The notes beneath the pieces are model-generated. The model saw nothing but the letters and a program-made list of their open reading frames with translations, ran no database searches and was not told where the DNA came from. A stretch of 64,000 nt of DNA, from contig OY282609.1 in the NCBI GenBank assembly GCA_958298945.1, forward strand, positions 32,399,212 to 32,463,211. The letters run 5' to 3'. This stretch comes from Atherix ibis (Eukaryota; Arthropoda; Insecta; Diptera; Athericidae). Below, piece after piece: positions 35,725-48,343 of the stretch. Position numbers and translations under genes: made by a program. The first letter of the stretch is position 1. Each line of letters begins with the position of its first letter.

Positions 35725-37429
35725 ATGACTACATTAAAAAATAAATTTTTACGTAATTAAACGTTTTTATTACTTCAATTTTTGCGAAAATAGTATTTAA
35801 TAATTTTTTTATGAATTTAACTGTCGAATTAGATATTTTCCGTCGTGGGTTTTTTGTTTTTTAATGTTCGCATAAATAAGTTTTTTTTTATATACAGAAT
35901 TTAAAGAAAAATTATTTATATGAGCCAACAAAATTTATTAAATAGCAGAAAAAGTATAAAAGAAAATTTTTCTTATCATTTGAATTATATAATGTACATT
36001 ATTATTATTATTCCTATTATTATTATTATTAATTTATTATTTATACATAAACAGTAATATTAATGTTGTTATTTTTTGTTCATAATTTAAAATTGTTCTA
36101 TTCGATTTTTTTTTTTTGTAAAATAAATTATTTAAGAAAGGATAAGAAAAAGGAACAATCTTTTACTCTCTCGTTATTCGTTTGAATTAATGAATTTTTA
36201 ATTATTTAAAATAAGAGTTTTCATTATTATTGAAGAATACATTTTACTTCTTCTTTTTTTTTATTTACCATAAAAATAGTTACAAATAAAAAGAGAATTT
36301 ATAGAAGAGGGGCAAAATAAAAATAAAAATAAAAACTGAAAAGACGACAAGCACTGTGCTAAGATAAATAAACAAAAGAAAATCTTATAAAAAAGTTGAC
36401 AAGACAAAAAGGAACTTATTAAAAATAATTTAATGATATTTTTTTTTACAATACATATATATACCAGATATATATATATATATATGTATATAATTAAGAA
36501 GGGGATGAGGAATTTAAAAAAAAGAAAAGAGAAAAGAACATGAAGAAATATTAAAATTGTAAAGAAAAACAAAGCGAAAAGAAAATTAAAAACCATTTAA
36601 TACAAAAATTGTTTAAATTAATTTTAAAAAAAATCCTCGATACAACAAAAAATAATATGTGAAAATAAAAAAACAAAACACAAAAAAAAATAAATTGAAA
36701 AAGATATAAACAAATAAATAGTAATAATTGAAAATAAATAAAAAATGAAAACGATAATAATAATAATAATGAATAATAATTAATAATTAATAATAATTAA
36801 AGAAAAAAAAAAGAAAATGTGATTTGTAAGAAATTGTTATTGTTTGGTGATTGGTTTATATAATTTCATGTTTTTTTTTGTTTTTATATTTTTTAAATAA
36901 TAGTAATTACGATTATATAAGTTTAGTAAAGCAAAAATTATAATAAAGAACACATTAAAAATAATTAAAAAAAAAACAAAAGAAAAATAATTCGAAATTG
37001 TTTTTTTCTATTTTCCTAAAAGATTTTTCTTTTTTTTAATATTTTCTTTTGTTTTGGAAATTAGAGGGATTGCACGATAGTTTTTGTTTCCAATAATTTT
37101 TTTTGTTTTCTTTTTTTGCCAAAATTGAAATGAAATTTATCAAAAACCACGTTTGATTTTTTATCCTATGGAATATTAGAGAAAACTAAGAGAGGAAAAG
37201 GGAGAGAAAAACCTTTATTTCCACCTGTCATATGCTCAAATTAACAAGAACGATTTTCACCACACTGCAAAAAAAAATCAATTATTATTAATTTTAGGGA
37301 TTATTTTTTTGTTAAATACCTTTTATTAGGTCAGTAATAAAGGATGATCAAATTTGTGATTTGTAAAGTAAAGTATTTTCAAAAAAAAATTTATCACGAC
37401 ATTTTCATATGGCACCAGATAACTTCGTA

Positions 37430-38390
37430 CGCTCCTCTACCTTGCGTTTGTTCTAAGAGGTACCTAAGCCTATTGGCCATGCCCTTCCCCCAAAACCACG
37501 AGTGGTCATGGAGACGGACATATTTAAAATTTACCACTTCCACTCCAACACCCCCGGGGTTCAATGTGATTGTTCTATTATTATAATTTTGGTTATTCAA
37601 AGCGTGCGAAACTTTTCAATATTCACGCCTCAGACTGGCTACGTTTAACACCAACTGCCACCTCGCAGACCATTCCAAAGAATGGGGAGCCCTTGACCCC
37701 GAGTTTGCTTTTAAAACAGATTACTCTGAATGATTTATGATCTTCCTTTCGAGTTTCGGTAGGAAGGCCTACCAGAATTTCAAGGTTCCCACCACGCCCT
37801 TTCTTGAAGGTTTGTCACGCACATCGCCCTGCATTGAAGGTATCAAAATGAATTGCATTTGCATGTGAATAACATGATTTATCCACTATCGGATAACTAC
37901 GTTTACCCCTTGTTAGCCACTGGCGGGTCTATACTTAACATCTAGCCATCGTGCCGATGATGTCATAGAACAACGTGCCATGTAAAAACATGATATAAAC
38001 GTGTATACGCACATGGCAGCTTCCATACGAACGACATTTTTCAGGGTTCGCACCACGCCCCTAATTGAAGGTTTATCATGCACCACGCCCTCACTGAAGG
38101 TATCAAAATGAATTGCATTTGCAAAATAATTTAAATGGAAATAACATGATCTATCCACTGACGGATAACTACTTTTGTCCCTTTTTATTGGCATGAAGCT
38201 AGTCTGTACATGTCATACAACAACGTGCCACATAAAAACATCTACATGTGCGCACCTGACAGCACATGGCATCACCTTTACGCGCGACAACTGTCGTGCT
38301 TGGCCATGCGTAAATTCCTGTTATGTACTGTTAACTGCCCTAACTTCACATTACACCCAAACTTAAGCTCTCTCATACTGCATAGCAAAA
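37430..38390. other. GC-richer island with a ~260-bp direct duplication
   Basis: Two diverged direct copies start near 37785 and 38045. Shared landmarks are CACCACGCCC, GAAGGTATCAAAATGAATTG, TATCCACT..CGGATAACTAC and ACAACGTGCCA. The minus strand at 37394-37600 has a 68-codon frame (VVNFKYVRLHDHSWFWGKG, then MANRLRYLLEQTQGRGAY) that looks more protein-like than the background, but I do not recognise it. It may be a worn retroelement or gene relic. Confidence 0.5.
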
Positions 38391-38599
38391 AGTAAAGTTT
38401 TCGTATGGCAACTACATTAGAGAATTTCGACTCAAATCGAAATTTATTTAATTAAAAAAAAAAATTAACAGAATTCCTTTTTGTTCCAAAAATGTCTCCC
38501 CAAATTACATTTCAAATTGCTTAGATTCCAAATTCCTTTTAATAAAAAAATGAATTTAATTGAATAATTAGGAAAATTATTAATGCTTTTGCTTTAATA

Positions 38600-38860
38600 A
38601 TTTTATTAATTTTCATTTATGCCTTATGAAATAACATCGTTCAAATGGTTGCCATTAGACTTCTTTCAAGACTCGATCCAAATCGTACGATCTTAGAAGG
38701 GCAACGACTGACATCACTAAATCTCCAAATTATGTGTTTTGGGAACGTTTAGCGCAACAAAGCCAATATTTGTCGTGTTGTGTGGCTTATGGCGGTGTTT
38801 TGTTGTAACCAGATATGATCTTCAAGTTCATACCAAAAAAAAATTGGGCGCTCAAAATAG
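38600..38860 (-). pseudogene. DD41D mariner relic
   Basis: Short stretches match the C-terminal end and central part of the DD41D element at 57123: GTTCAAATGGTTGCCATTAG corresponds to its CATTCAAATGGCCTCCACGA, and TGTCGTGTTGTGTGGCTTAT to its CGTGCTGTGTGGCACGTAGC. The stretch between is mostly deleted and no frame is open. Confidence 0.5.
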
Positions 38861-39039
38861 ATAGTCACGGCTTCCCTTCTTTATTTGCAAATAAATACAA
38901 ACCAACGACACCCTTAGACCGCTTATTTATTGAGTTTACAGTGGCTTCTCCACAATCACTTTTGGGTTTTCAAGGACCCATTTGAGTCAATTTTATTTAT
39001 TAATATATTCAGCTGACAAGAAATTAGCCACTACTAAAA

Positions 39040-39822
39040 GAAATTTTTAGTAGGAATTTTCGGTAAAAATTGTCAGTCGAAATTTTCCTACAAATTTTTA
39101 GTGGAAATTTTTAGTAGAAATTTTTGGTAGGAATTTTCAGTAAAAATTGTCAGTAGGAATTTTCGGTAAAAATGTTCAGTAGAAATTTTCCTACAAAAAA
39201 AAATTTCTTTTCCTTAGAAATTTTCAGTAAAAAATTTTCACTAGAAATTTTTAGTAGAAATTCCGGTAAGAATTTTCCGTAGAAAATGTCTGTAGAAATT
39301 TTCAGCTGAAATGTTCAGTAGGAAAGTTTCCTTAGCAATTTTTAAAAGAAATTTTCAGTGTGAATTTTTAGTAGAAATTTTCAGTGCGATTTTTCAGGAG
39401 GAATTTTTAGAAGAAATTTTCAGTAGGAATTTTCAGCAGGAATTTTCAGTAAGAAATTTTTAGTAGAAATTTTCAGTAAAAAATTTTTAGTACACATTTT
39501 TAGTAGAAATTTTCGTCAAAAAATTTTCAATAGAAATTTTTAGTAGGAAAGTTTCCTTAGCAATTTTTAGAAGAAATTTTCAGTGTGAATTTTCAGTAGA
39601 AATTTTCAGTGTGAATTTTCAGTAGAAATTTTTAGTACCAATTTTTAGTAGAAATTTTCAGTAGGAATTTCTAGTAGGAAATTTCCCTTAGAAATTTTCC
39701 ATAGAAATTTTCAGTAGATATTTTCGGAAGAAATTTTTAGTAGGAATTTTCTGTAGAAATGTCAGTAGAAATTTTCAATAGAAATTTGCGGTAGGATTTT
39801 TCAATTGAAATTTTCGGTCGGA
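39040..39822. repeat. 13-bp minisatellite
   Basis: About 60 degenerate units of GTAGAAATTTTCA in head-to-tail order, with variants such as GTAGGAATTTTTA and GTAAAAATTGTCA. No coding signal. Confidence 0.9.
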
Positions 39823-42800
39823 TTCCATATTTAACAAATAAAATCTAAGCTTAGAACTCGTCTATAATAATCAGCTACAAAATCCCTAACTAAAATCTTT
39901 ATTTCTCATCATACGTCCACTTATCCATAGATAAACTTCAGGTGAATACTCCATGCTGAAACAGTGATCTCTGGCTTGTATTCATGGGGTAAATACTCCA
40001 TAAAACAAAACGAAACATCCTGCCAGAGATATCTTGCTGACTCCCATAGAAGTGATACCTCTAAACGAAAGTTCTAAACAAAAAATATATTTTTTTAAGC
40101 AAACAACAAATAGTCTGTTGCCAAATTATTTGCATCAGGCTGATTTTTGCATACTCGTCGAATGTAGTTTTAAAGCAAACCTTTAAGTAAAGAATCATAA
40201 AAATAAAATGAAAAAAATTTACTTAACAAAAAAGTTTCGTACGAAAAAAATTTACCAAAAAAAAAGAAGGTGAAAAAGATATTCTGGAGGTTTTTGCAGG
40301 AGTCTTGAAGTTATCCTCCCACTTTCTATACGGTTTTCTGCCCAATTCTTTATAATTGCTTGCGCAATTTGCAGGTTTTTATTGTTTTTTTTTGTGTGTG
40401 TAATTTATATATTTAATTTCAAATAAATGGAAATGTGATATTTTCTGGGAAATGGTGTAATTTCAAAATAATTCATTAACCAAGAAAAAAAAATAGAAAT
40501 AGTAACAAAACTAAATTTATAATTAAAAAAAAACCAGTGAAAGCAGTTTGTAATAAAAGAAAAAAAAAAGAATTTTTAATGTTATAAAAGAAGAAAAGAG
40601 AAATTATTAAAATTGGATTTAAATTAGAAGAAAAAAAAATCCCAACAAAACAAACTAAATTGAAATTGGTAAGTTTTTTTTTTTATAAAAAATTAATTAA
40701 TCGGCCAAGTTTTTAGTGTACTTTTAAGTAATCGTTGAAATAAAACAAAATAAAGAAATTAAAATTTATTGAAATTTTACAAAAAGGTAAAGAGAGAAAG
40801 CCGCCGAAACATAATAAATCAATTTTCATTTATAAATAGAAATTATTAAATAGGTAAAGTCTAGTAATAGTAATAAAAATTGAGAATAATAATTTAAAAG
40901 AAGAAAAAAGAGAATATCAACGAATGAACAACAAAATCAAATGCCTTAAATTTGTTACAACAAAAACACGAATTGTAAATTTTAATAAGTTTATTTATCG
41001 CAATTAAAATGTGGTGAATATTATTTTTGTCCATTTTTGTGTTAATCAAATTGTTCTCTTCAAAGTGAGCTATTCAAATGGGAATGTTCATACTGTGTCT
41101 AAATTAGATATGGATAATTTTGTTGATCTTATCATGATGTGAGTCTCAGCTAGCTGGTGTTTTGTCTGAGTATCAACTAGCTGGTTGGGTTGTGAGATTC
41201 GCTTATCTTAAGTCTCTTAACTTTTTTCCTCTCAATACAACTTATTCACCACAACTTATTCACCATTAATTTATTTTTGAAGTAATAGAAATTTTTTTAA
41301 AATTATTATTAAAAAAATTATTTTTTTAAAAAAAAGAAGGAAAAATATCTTGACTTTAAATACAATAATTTTTTTTTTTTCGTTCTATTAAAAATTGTAA
41401 TTTTATTTATATTTTGTCCTAGTTAAATGTTCTGTTTTTGTTAAATTTATTTTAAACATGGACTTGTGCAACAAAAAAAAAATTAAATTTATTTTGTAAA
41501 AATTGATTGCAAAAAATAAATATAAATTCAACAAAAAAAAAAAACAGAAAATTTTATTAAAAATATAATAAAAAAATTACTTGAAACAGGTTTCAAGTGT
41601 TATATTTAACACAAAAAAAAATTTTTGAATAAAAAAAAATTAATTATATATTTTATACGAAATAAAAAAGTAAATAAAATTAAATTAAAATTTAATCAAA
41701 AAAAAAAAATTCATTAAAAAATATTACCTTTTTGGAAATAAATTATTTTGCTTTGGGTAATTTTAAAAATCGAAAAAAAATTTAATAATAAATATTATAG
41801 AATTAAAAATAAATTGAAATATGCTAAAATTAAAAAGAAAAGAAATTTTTTTTGAGATATTAAATTTAATGTAAAAACAAATGAAGAATAATCCAAAGTT
41901 GTAAATTGTTTTCAATTAATTAAGAAACAAAAATATTAAAATGGGTGAATTTGAAATACGTAATTATAAATATAATATCATTATGCCATTATATTTACGA
42001 AAGCAAAATATTAAATTGATAATATTTTGAAAACATCTTTTAATGCAGTAAGTGAATGGTGGACAACTATCTAAAAAGTGTGTTGCTTTTTTAACATAAA
42101 ATTTTTGTCTATTTTTATGAACTCGATGGGTACAATTAATTAATAATTTGAAAAATGATAAAAACAAAAACGCTCATATGGGCGGCCGTGCAAGAGCTTT
42201 AAAAATCTTATAAACAAAAAATCCTTAAAACAGAATAAAAAAAAAAACTGATTTATTTTTTTTTTGAAAAAAACTTCCATTTATATACAGGAAAAGTTCT
42301 GAACAAAAAATTGTTGATTGTTTTTTGATTTAAGTGAAATAATATAATTAAAAAAAAAAACACTCAAAAATTTTCTGATTATTATTATTGTTATTATTAT
42401 AATAATTCCCAAAATTTCCTGAAATAAATCTAACCTCAAATAAAAATAATTCTGCTTGTAAAAATATAAATACTGTAAATAATAAATAAAGCATAATTAT
42501 CAAATCGAAAATATACAAAAAAAATATATTTTTAATAAAAAATAAACAACCAGAAAACAAAATAATAGTACCAAAAATTTAATAGAGAAATAGTTGACAT
42601 GCTACACCACATAAACCAATAGAATGTATTGTAAATGTTACTGAAATGTTTGTAAAAAAACAAAATAATACTTAAGATACTAATTTAAAGAATAAAATTC
42701 TCACAAAACAAAAAGTTATACTTTCCATTCTCTTAAAAAAAAAAAGTTATTATTTTGTATAAAAATCAATTTTAAATAGAAAAAAAATAGGAAAAGCGAT

Positions 42801-43799
42801 TATAATCATTATGAAAATAGAAAGAAAATCAAAGAAAATCCTTTAAAATTAAAGAAAAAAATTTATTTATAATATTTTTTTTTTGAAAATAGTACGAGTA
42901 AAATATTTCTTTAATAAAATAGAAAATTTTTATAATTATAAAAAAATATTACAGCTTTTTTGGGAAAAACTAAATATGAAAACTTAAAAGAAACTTGAAT
43001 ACAAAATATTAAAACTTGAATACATGGGCATCACTTTGCCAATTGAAATAAATTAGCTCTTTTTAAAAAGATTAAAATTAAAAAATAAAATTATGTAAAA
43101 AATTATAACAAAAAAAACCATGTTTTTCTAAATATAATCCAAAAAGTTCACACTATTAACAAAAGTCAATCTGAGTTGTTTTTACTCTAATTAGAAAAGA
43201 GGAGGAAACAAATTAAATATAAAAAAATTAAGAAATAAATTATTAATAACAAAGTAAGAAAAAATCTCTCAATAATAACAAAAACAAAATAACAAAAAAA
43301 AACAAAATAATAGAACAGATAAAATCTAATACAAATAACAAAATGTTAATATATTTTTCATAATTATTTAAAAAAAAAAAAATTGTTAAACGCTGCTAAT
43401 AGATGGGGAAGGAAGGGGAGGATATGCTCTCTGTTATAAACTAAATAATTAACATGACAAAAAAAAAATACAACATAACCTCTAAAACAAATTTTCAATG
43501 AAAGGGTAATTTTTTTCTTCAATACTAATAATAAAATAAATATAAATATTTATATTATATATATACACACACACATACATATGTACCAGTATACAAATCT
43601 TTATCTGAAAATATATAAGCAACCAAAAAAAAGAAGAAAAATACATTCATAAAAATGTAAGAAAAAAAAGTAAACAAGATAAGCTATTTTGTAGGTTATT
43701 TTTTGTATAACTAAAAAATAGTTATCGCATTATTAAGAATAAAAATCTCATTTAATAGGGAAAAAATAAAAATAGCTAATAAAAAAAATTAATATGAAG
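39823..43799. other. AT-rich spacer
   Basis: Nearly 4 kb of A/T-rich sequence with homopolymers. I see no exon, RNA gene or transposon end in it. Confidence 0.5.
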
Positions 43800-44143
43800 T
43801 ACAGTACAACTTCGCTAGTCCGGACATGCGCCACTCCGGACACTCCAGTAATCCGGACACATTCCATGATTCGGACAATTTCAAATTTTAACCTCTATAG
43901 TCCGGACAAATTTTTTCGTGCGTATTGAAAGAGTACAAAATCGTTATTGTACCGTTTTTACTTTTTTTCTGTGTTGAATTCTGTGAATTTTTTTTTACGT
44001 TATAAGTAAGTATACATATATGTGTACGTGTAAGTATTGTATTAAAGTCATAGCAGTTGAATTTTTGTTCTCTTGTAAGAGCATGTTCGGAAAGGTTTAC
44101 ATAATTTTAAAATTTTTAAATTTGAAGTGGGTTCCTTAAAGTC

Positions 44144-45829
44144 ATGGCTTCAAATAGTAAACGCAAGCATAAAACGTTATTGTTAAAAGAAAAGTGTCAA
44201 ATATTACAAAGCCTTGATTCAGGCAAAACTATTAGGCAGGTGGCGGACATATTTAAAATACCTAAGTCAACTGTTTCAGACATTAAAAAAAATAAAGAAA
44301 AATTAATCGATTTGTTTCGAATACTTATCATGGAGCAGGTAAATTTGAATCTAAATATGTTAAACCATTTTTTTAATTAATAAGTTATTTTAGGCAAGAA
44401 AAAAGTTATTAAAAAAGCAGAACATCCGGAAGTTGAGGAAGCAGTGTATACATGGTTTATACAACAAAGAAATCACCATATCCCAATTTCATCTGAAATT
44501 TTAAGAGCCAAGGCAAAATTTTTTTACTTCAAAATGACTGGGAAGGACGATTTTTTAGCCAGTGCAGGCTGGCTAGATAAATTTAAAAAACGACATGGAA
44601 TTCGATTTCTAAAAATATGTGGTGAAAAAATTTCGAGCGATATCAACGCCGTTGAGCCGTTTCAAAAAAAGTTTACCGACATCATTGCTGCAATGAACTT
44701 GACTGAAGAGCAAGTCTACAATGCAGATGAATCCGCTGCTTTTTGGAGAGTTTTGCCTGGTACCACATGGGTGCATGCAAATGAAAAAGCAGCCCCTGGT
44801 AGAAAAATTTCCAAGGATCGGGTCACATTTATGCCCTGCGCAAATGCTGCAGGAACGCACAAACTGCCTCTTTTGGTTATTGGAAAATCTGTTAAGCCAA
44901 GAGCTTTTCAAAATGCCAAACTTCCAGTTGTATATAAAGCAACTAAAAAGGGATGGATGTCTACGTCACTTTTCTTGGACTGGTTCAAAAATTATTTTAT
45001 ACTAGATGTAAAAAAATATTTAGCTGAGGTGAATAGACCACTGAAAGCACTATTAATATTGGATAATGCACCTTCACATCCCAAAGAGGAAGATATTAAT
45101 TTTGACCCGAACTTCAGGGTGCTATTTTTACCACCAAATTGTACGGCAATCTTACAGCCTATGGACCAAAATCTTATACAAAATATTAAGGTTTCTTACA
45201 GAAAGCAGTTACTGGAATATATTTTAAAAGAAAACGATGGGAACATAGCGCTAGTTCTTAAAAAGTTTAACTTGAAGATTGCTGTTACTTTCTTGGACCT
45301 AGCTTGGCAAAACATTAGCGGAAAAAACATACAGAAAAGCTGGTCTACATTGTGGACACAGCTTGCATCGCAGTGGGAAGATGAAGATTTGATTCCGCTT
45401 AAAGATTTACGCCATGAAATACTGTCCGGTTCCGTATTTGCCGACTTGAGATCAATACAACATATAATCACTACTTTAAATCCAAAAGATGACATTCCTG
45501 AAAAAGAAATACATGATTGGGCAACGGGTGTGAATGAGTTTTTAATGGACTTAACCGATGAAGAGATAATAGAGCACGCTACTCCAAAAGAAATTTCAGC
45601 ATCCCTTGTAGACTCTGAAGAAGATGAAGATATTGCAATGGGTGTTAAAGTTAAGATAGCTCATAATGATGCTATGAAATCATTTGCAATTTGCGCTCAG
45701 TGGGCTGAGGAAAATGATGTTTCCATGCAGGACATTGTCTTATTAAAGAGGCTAGAGGAGAAAGCACGTAAAAGTTACAATAATAAAATTATTCAGCCCA
45801 AAATTAGTTCTTTTTTTTCTATTGCATAA
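44144..45829 (+). CDS. pogo/Tigger (jerky/CENP-B-like) transposase
   Basis: Exon 1 (44144-44338) encodes a Psq-type helix-turn-helix (KEKCQILQSLDSGKTIRQVA, FKIPKSTVSDIKK). A 55-bp intron with GT..TTTTAG follows (44339-44393). Exon 2 runs to TAA 45827-45829: a CENP-B-type DNA-binding block (EEAVYTWFIQQ, SAGWLDKFKKRHGIRFLK), then the DDE domain with NADESAAFWRVLPGTTW, LLILDNAPSHP and CTAILQPMDQNLIQNIK. I count 33 residues between the second and third Asp. Exon 2's long frame (462 codons from 44444) is one base out of phase with the splice; losing one A in the A-run after GCAAG would explain this. The C-terminus is QPKISSFFSIA, a PCNA-box-like motif. Otherwise undamaged. Confidence 0.85.
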
Positions 45830-45961
45830 TAATACCATCCCTACATGTAATTTTTTAAAGGAAACTTTAATAAAAAAATTCATATAATGCAAGTCTTTTG
45901 TTTTAATAATGTTTTGTTCGAAACTGCTAATTTTTTTTTAGAGCAAATTTTTTTAAGTATA

Positions 45962-47255
45962 CGTGGGCTACTATATATATTTCTGGCCTAATAATGAAAA
46001 TGCGAATATTTATCAACGAAAAAGGTTTTATTGTTTTTCAAAATATTCTCCATCAAGATTTATACACTTTTGCATGCGCTCAAACCAATTTTCGAAGCAC
46101 TTTTTCCACTCCGATTGAGACACCTCCAAAACATGGTTTTTAAATGCTTCAACAGCATCTTCTGGCGACGAAAATCGTTGACCACGCATTTTTTTCTTGA
46201 TGTGTGGGAATAAAAAGAAGTCATTGGGTGCCAAGTCAGGGCTGTACGGAGGATGACCCATCAATTCGACGTTTTGTCCGGTCAAAAAGGCGCTGGTTTG
46301 AGCCGATGTGTGAGAGCTCGCATTGTCATGGTGCACAATGATTCGACTTCTCTTGTTCGTTTTTCGAATTTCTCCGAAGACTTCAGGCAAACAAATGGTG
46401 GTGTACCACTCAGAATTGACCGTCCTACGTTGCACAAGCGGAACAGTCGCCACATGACCAGTTTTGCCAAAGAAACAAGCGACCATTTGCTTCGAAGTGC
46501 TTCTTCCACGAACAACTTTCGTTGGATTTGACTCGTCTTGGAAGACCCACACGGTCGATTGCTGTTTTGTTTCGGGCTCATACGCATAGATCCATGATTC
46601 GTCACCTGTGACGATCTTATAAACGTCTTTTGAAGCACCGCGATCGTATTTTTTCAGCATTTCTTTACACCAATCCACACGAGCCTTTTTTTGAGCGATT
46701 GTCAAATTGTGCGGGATCCAACGAGAACAAACCTTTTTTACGGCCAGGTGTTCATGCAATATCGAATGTATGCTGGTGGGAGAAATGCCTAGGCATGCCT
46801 CTATCTCACGGTATGTCACATGACGGTCTTGCATTATCAGTTCACGTACGGCATCGATGTTTTCTGGAACAACGGCTGTTTTTGGACGACCTTCACGGAA
46901 TTCGTCTTTGAGCGAGCGTCGGCCACGATTGAATTCGTTGTACCAGTTTTTCACAGTGCTATAGGATGGTGCTTCATAGCCATACAAAGATTTAAGTTCA
47001 TCGATGCACTCTTGTCGTGATAATCCACGTCGAAAGTTGTGAAAAATGATCGCACGAAAATGTTCACGAGTTAATTCCATTTTTTTGCCAAATTGATTTT
47101 TTCAAGTCACTGTAAACAACACAAATGATAGTCGTACGTCAAAACGTTCTGAGTACGTTTATGCTAAAAAATGTCAAACTTTCCAATGGAAATGTCAGAT
47201 CGCACCTGGCAACACTTAGTGTTGCCTAGGCCAGAAATATATATAGTAGCCTACG
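45962..47255 (-). mobile_element. Intact mariner nested in the pogo element
   Basis: Inverted ends CGTGGGCTACTATATATATT and (complement) CGTAGGCTACTATATATATT, extending through TCTGGCCTA, so about 29 bp with one mismatch. The TA duplication is at 45960-45961 and 47256-47257. Length 1294 bp. It lies between the transposase stop and the right end of the pogo element, so it is the younger insertion. Confidence 0.96.
46028..47080 (-). CDS. Intact mariner transposase, 350 aa, DD34D
   Basis: Cuts and reinserts the element at TA sites in the nucleus. The frame is uninterrupted from ATG 47080 to the stop at 46028, the full family length. Order: N-terminal helix-turn-helix (LTREHFRAIIFHNFRRGLSR, SYSTVKNWYNEFNRGRRSL), linker REGRPKTAV, second helix-turn-helix (RHVTYREIEACLGISPTS), RWIPHNLT, then catalytic motifs KIVTGDESWIYAYEPE, VHHDNASSHTSAQ and PPYSPDLAPNDFFLFP. 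The three Asp are present and I count 34 residues between the second and third. It ends in KCINLDGEYFEKQ. It differs clearly from the SETMAR-like and Mos1-type copies nearby. The only apparently complete transposase in the window, so it may be functional. Confidence 0.96.
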   Translation of the reverse strand: MELTREHFRAIIFHNFRRGLSRQECIDELKSLYGYEAPSYSTVKNWYNEFNRGRRSLKDEFREGRPKTAVVPENIDAVRELIMQDRHVTYREIEACLGISPTSIHSILHEHLAVKKVCSRWIPHNLTIAQKKARVDWCKEMLKKYDRGASKDVYKIVTGDESWIYAYEPETKQQSTVWVFQDESNPTKVVRGRSTSKQMVACFFGKTGHVATVPLVQRRTVNSEWYTTICLPEVFGEIRKTNKRSRIIVHHDNASSHTSAQTSAFLTGQNVELMGHPPYSPDLAPNDFFLFPHIKKKMRGQRFSSPEDAVEAFKNHVLEVSQSEWKKCFENWFERMQKCINLDGEYFEKQ

Positions 47256-47929
47256 TATAGTCCGGACAACTCGGTAATCCGACCGAAGCCAAAACTATAT
47301 GTGTCCGGATTAGCGAAGTTGTACTGTACATAAAAAAATAGTAATAAAAATTACAGAAAAGTAAAAAATCTAAAAAAGTATTGTTAAACAAATAATTTCA
47401 TAAAACTCGACTAAATGTTAACCTAATGTCAATTGAATGCTGTAGCGTCTACAATGTTCTATAAAGATTCGCTACTCTCTACATTGTTTTTTGAATAATA
47501 GTTGAAGTATGATATTAACGAACTCTTAGATTAAAGAAGAACTGGATAGGCCTCTACACAAAAATTCTGTCCAAATTTTGTTGGCAATACATTCATAGAA
47601 CGCACACACACGCAATACAACAGAAACGGCGTCAATCATTGGGAGCCAATTTAAAACTTAAGTATGCGATTGAAGCGGTTCGTTCAAAATCATTTTCATT
47701 TGTGATGTCATTTATGCGTAAAGAAGCAGATTTTTTAATATTGCGGGTCTTGTTGTTTGATGGAATTAGTTTTGTAAATATGCAATAAAACACAGTATTC
47801 TATTTTAATTTTCTATTTATTAAAACATAATAATTTAATGAATCAATAGAAAACAATGCTTTCAATGTGCATAGGAGAACATATTATAATACATGTATAC
47901 AATTACTTACTTTCTTTGTTGACGAGTCC

Positions 47930-47974
47930 TCGCATTCAGTGCTGCTATTAGGGACCTAGAAAATAAAAGTAATT
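47930..47974 (-). CDS. Small acidic exon in the THAP element
   Basis: On the minus strand TATTTTCTAG precedes a 45-nt phase-0 segment encoding VPNSSTECEDSSTKK, followed by donor GTAAGTAATT. A possible preceding exon ends at YVEEDNEH before CAT-GTAATA (about 48014). The segments would join in frame into an acidic Ser-rich linker. They are too short to identify. Coordinates are good to within a few bases. Confidence 0.4.
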
Positions 47975-48343
47975 AAGGCAAAATTATATATAAATCATTT
48001 TTTTTATATTACATGTTCATTATCCTCCTCAACATATAAATATTCGATCGTCACATTTACTTTTTGAATTAAGAATTAACATAAATTGAAGTATTATTCG
48101 CACTATTAAAAAAATTCGGTCCCTTAAACTTTCTTACACGCACTTTATATACACCAGCACTATTCTATTTATTTCATGGTAAACATTGAACTGTCAACAT
48201 CGGATTTGTTTACATTTATTCAATACCGAACTTTTCACTTTTTAACCACTTTTTACACAAAAGAGATCACTAAAAGCCATTTAGGCACATCACAAATAAA
48301 GTTTTTCTTATTTTGTTTTGTAAAAATAAATATGTCAACTTAC

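Larger units (their letters stand above)
43802..47326 (+). mobile_element. pogo/Tigger-type element, interrupted by a mariner
   Basis: Inverted ends CAGTACAACTTCGCTAGTCC and GGATTAGCGAAGTTGTACTG, flanked by TA at 43800-43801 and 47327-47328. CAGT-type ends and a TA target are typical of the pogo branch of Tc1/mariner. Subterminal TCCGGACA motifs recur at both ends (43817-43910 and 47258-47310). Without the 1294-bp nested mariner and one TA, the element would be about 2.2 kb. Confidence 0.95.

Noticed and set aside
36261..36596. 111-codon minus-strand frame rich in Phe, Leu and Ile
   Set aside because: Composition simply mirrors A-rich DNA on the other strand; no conserved motif, no splice context.
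44609..45005. Antisense and out-of-frame ORFs overlapping the pogo transposase
   Set aside because: They are shadows of the real coding frame, whose motifs are unambiguous.
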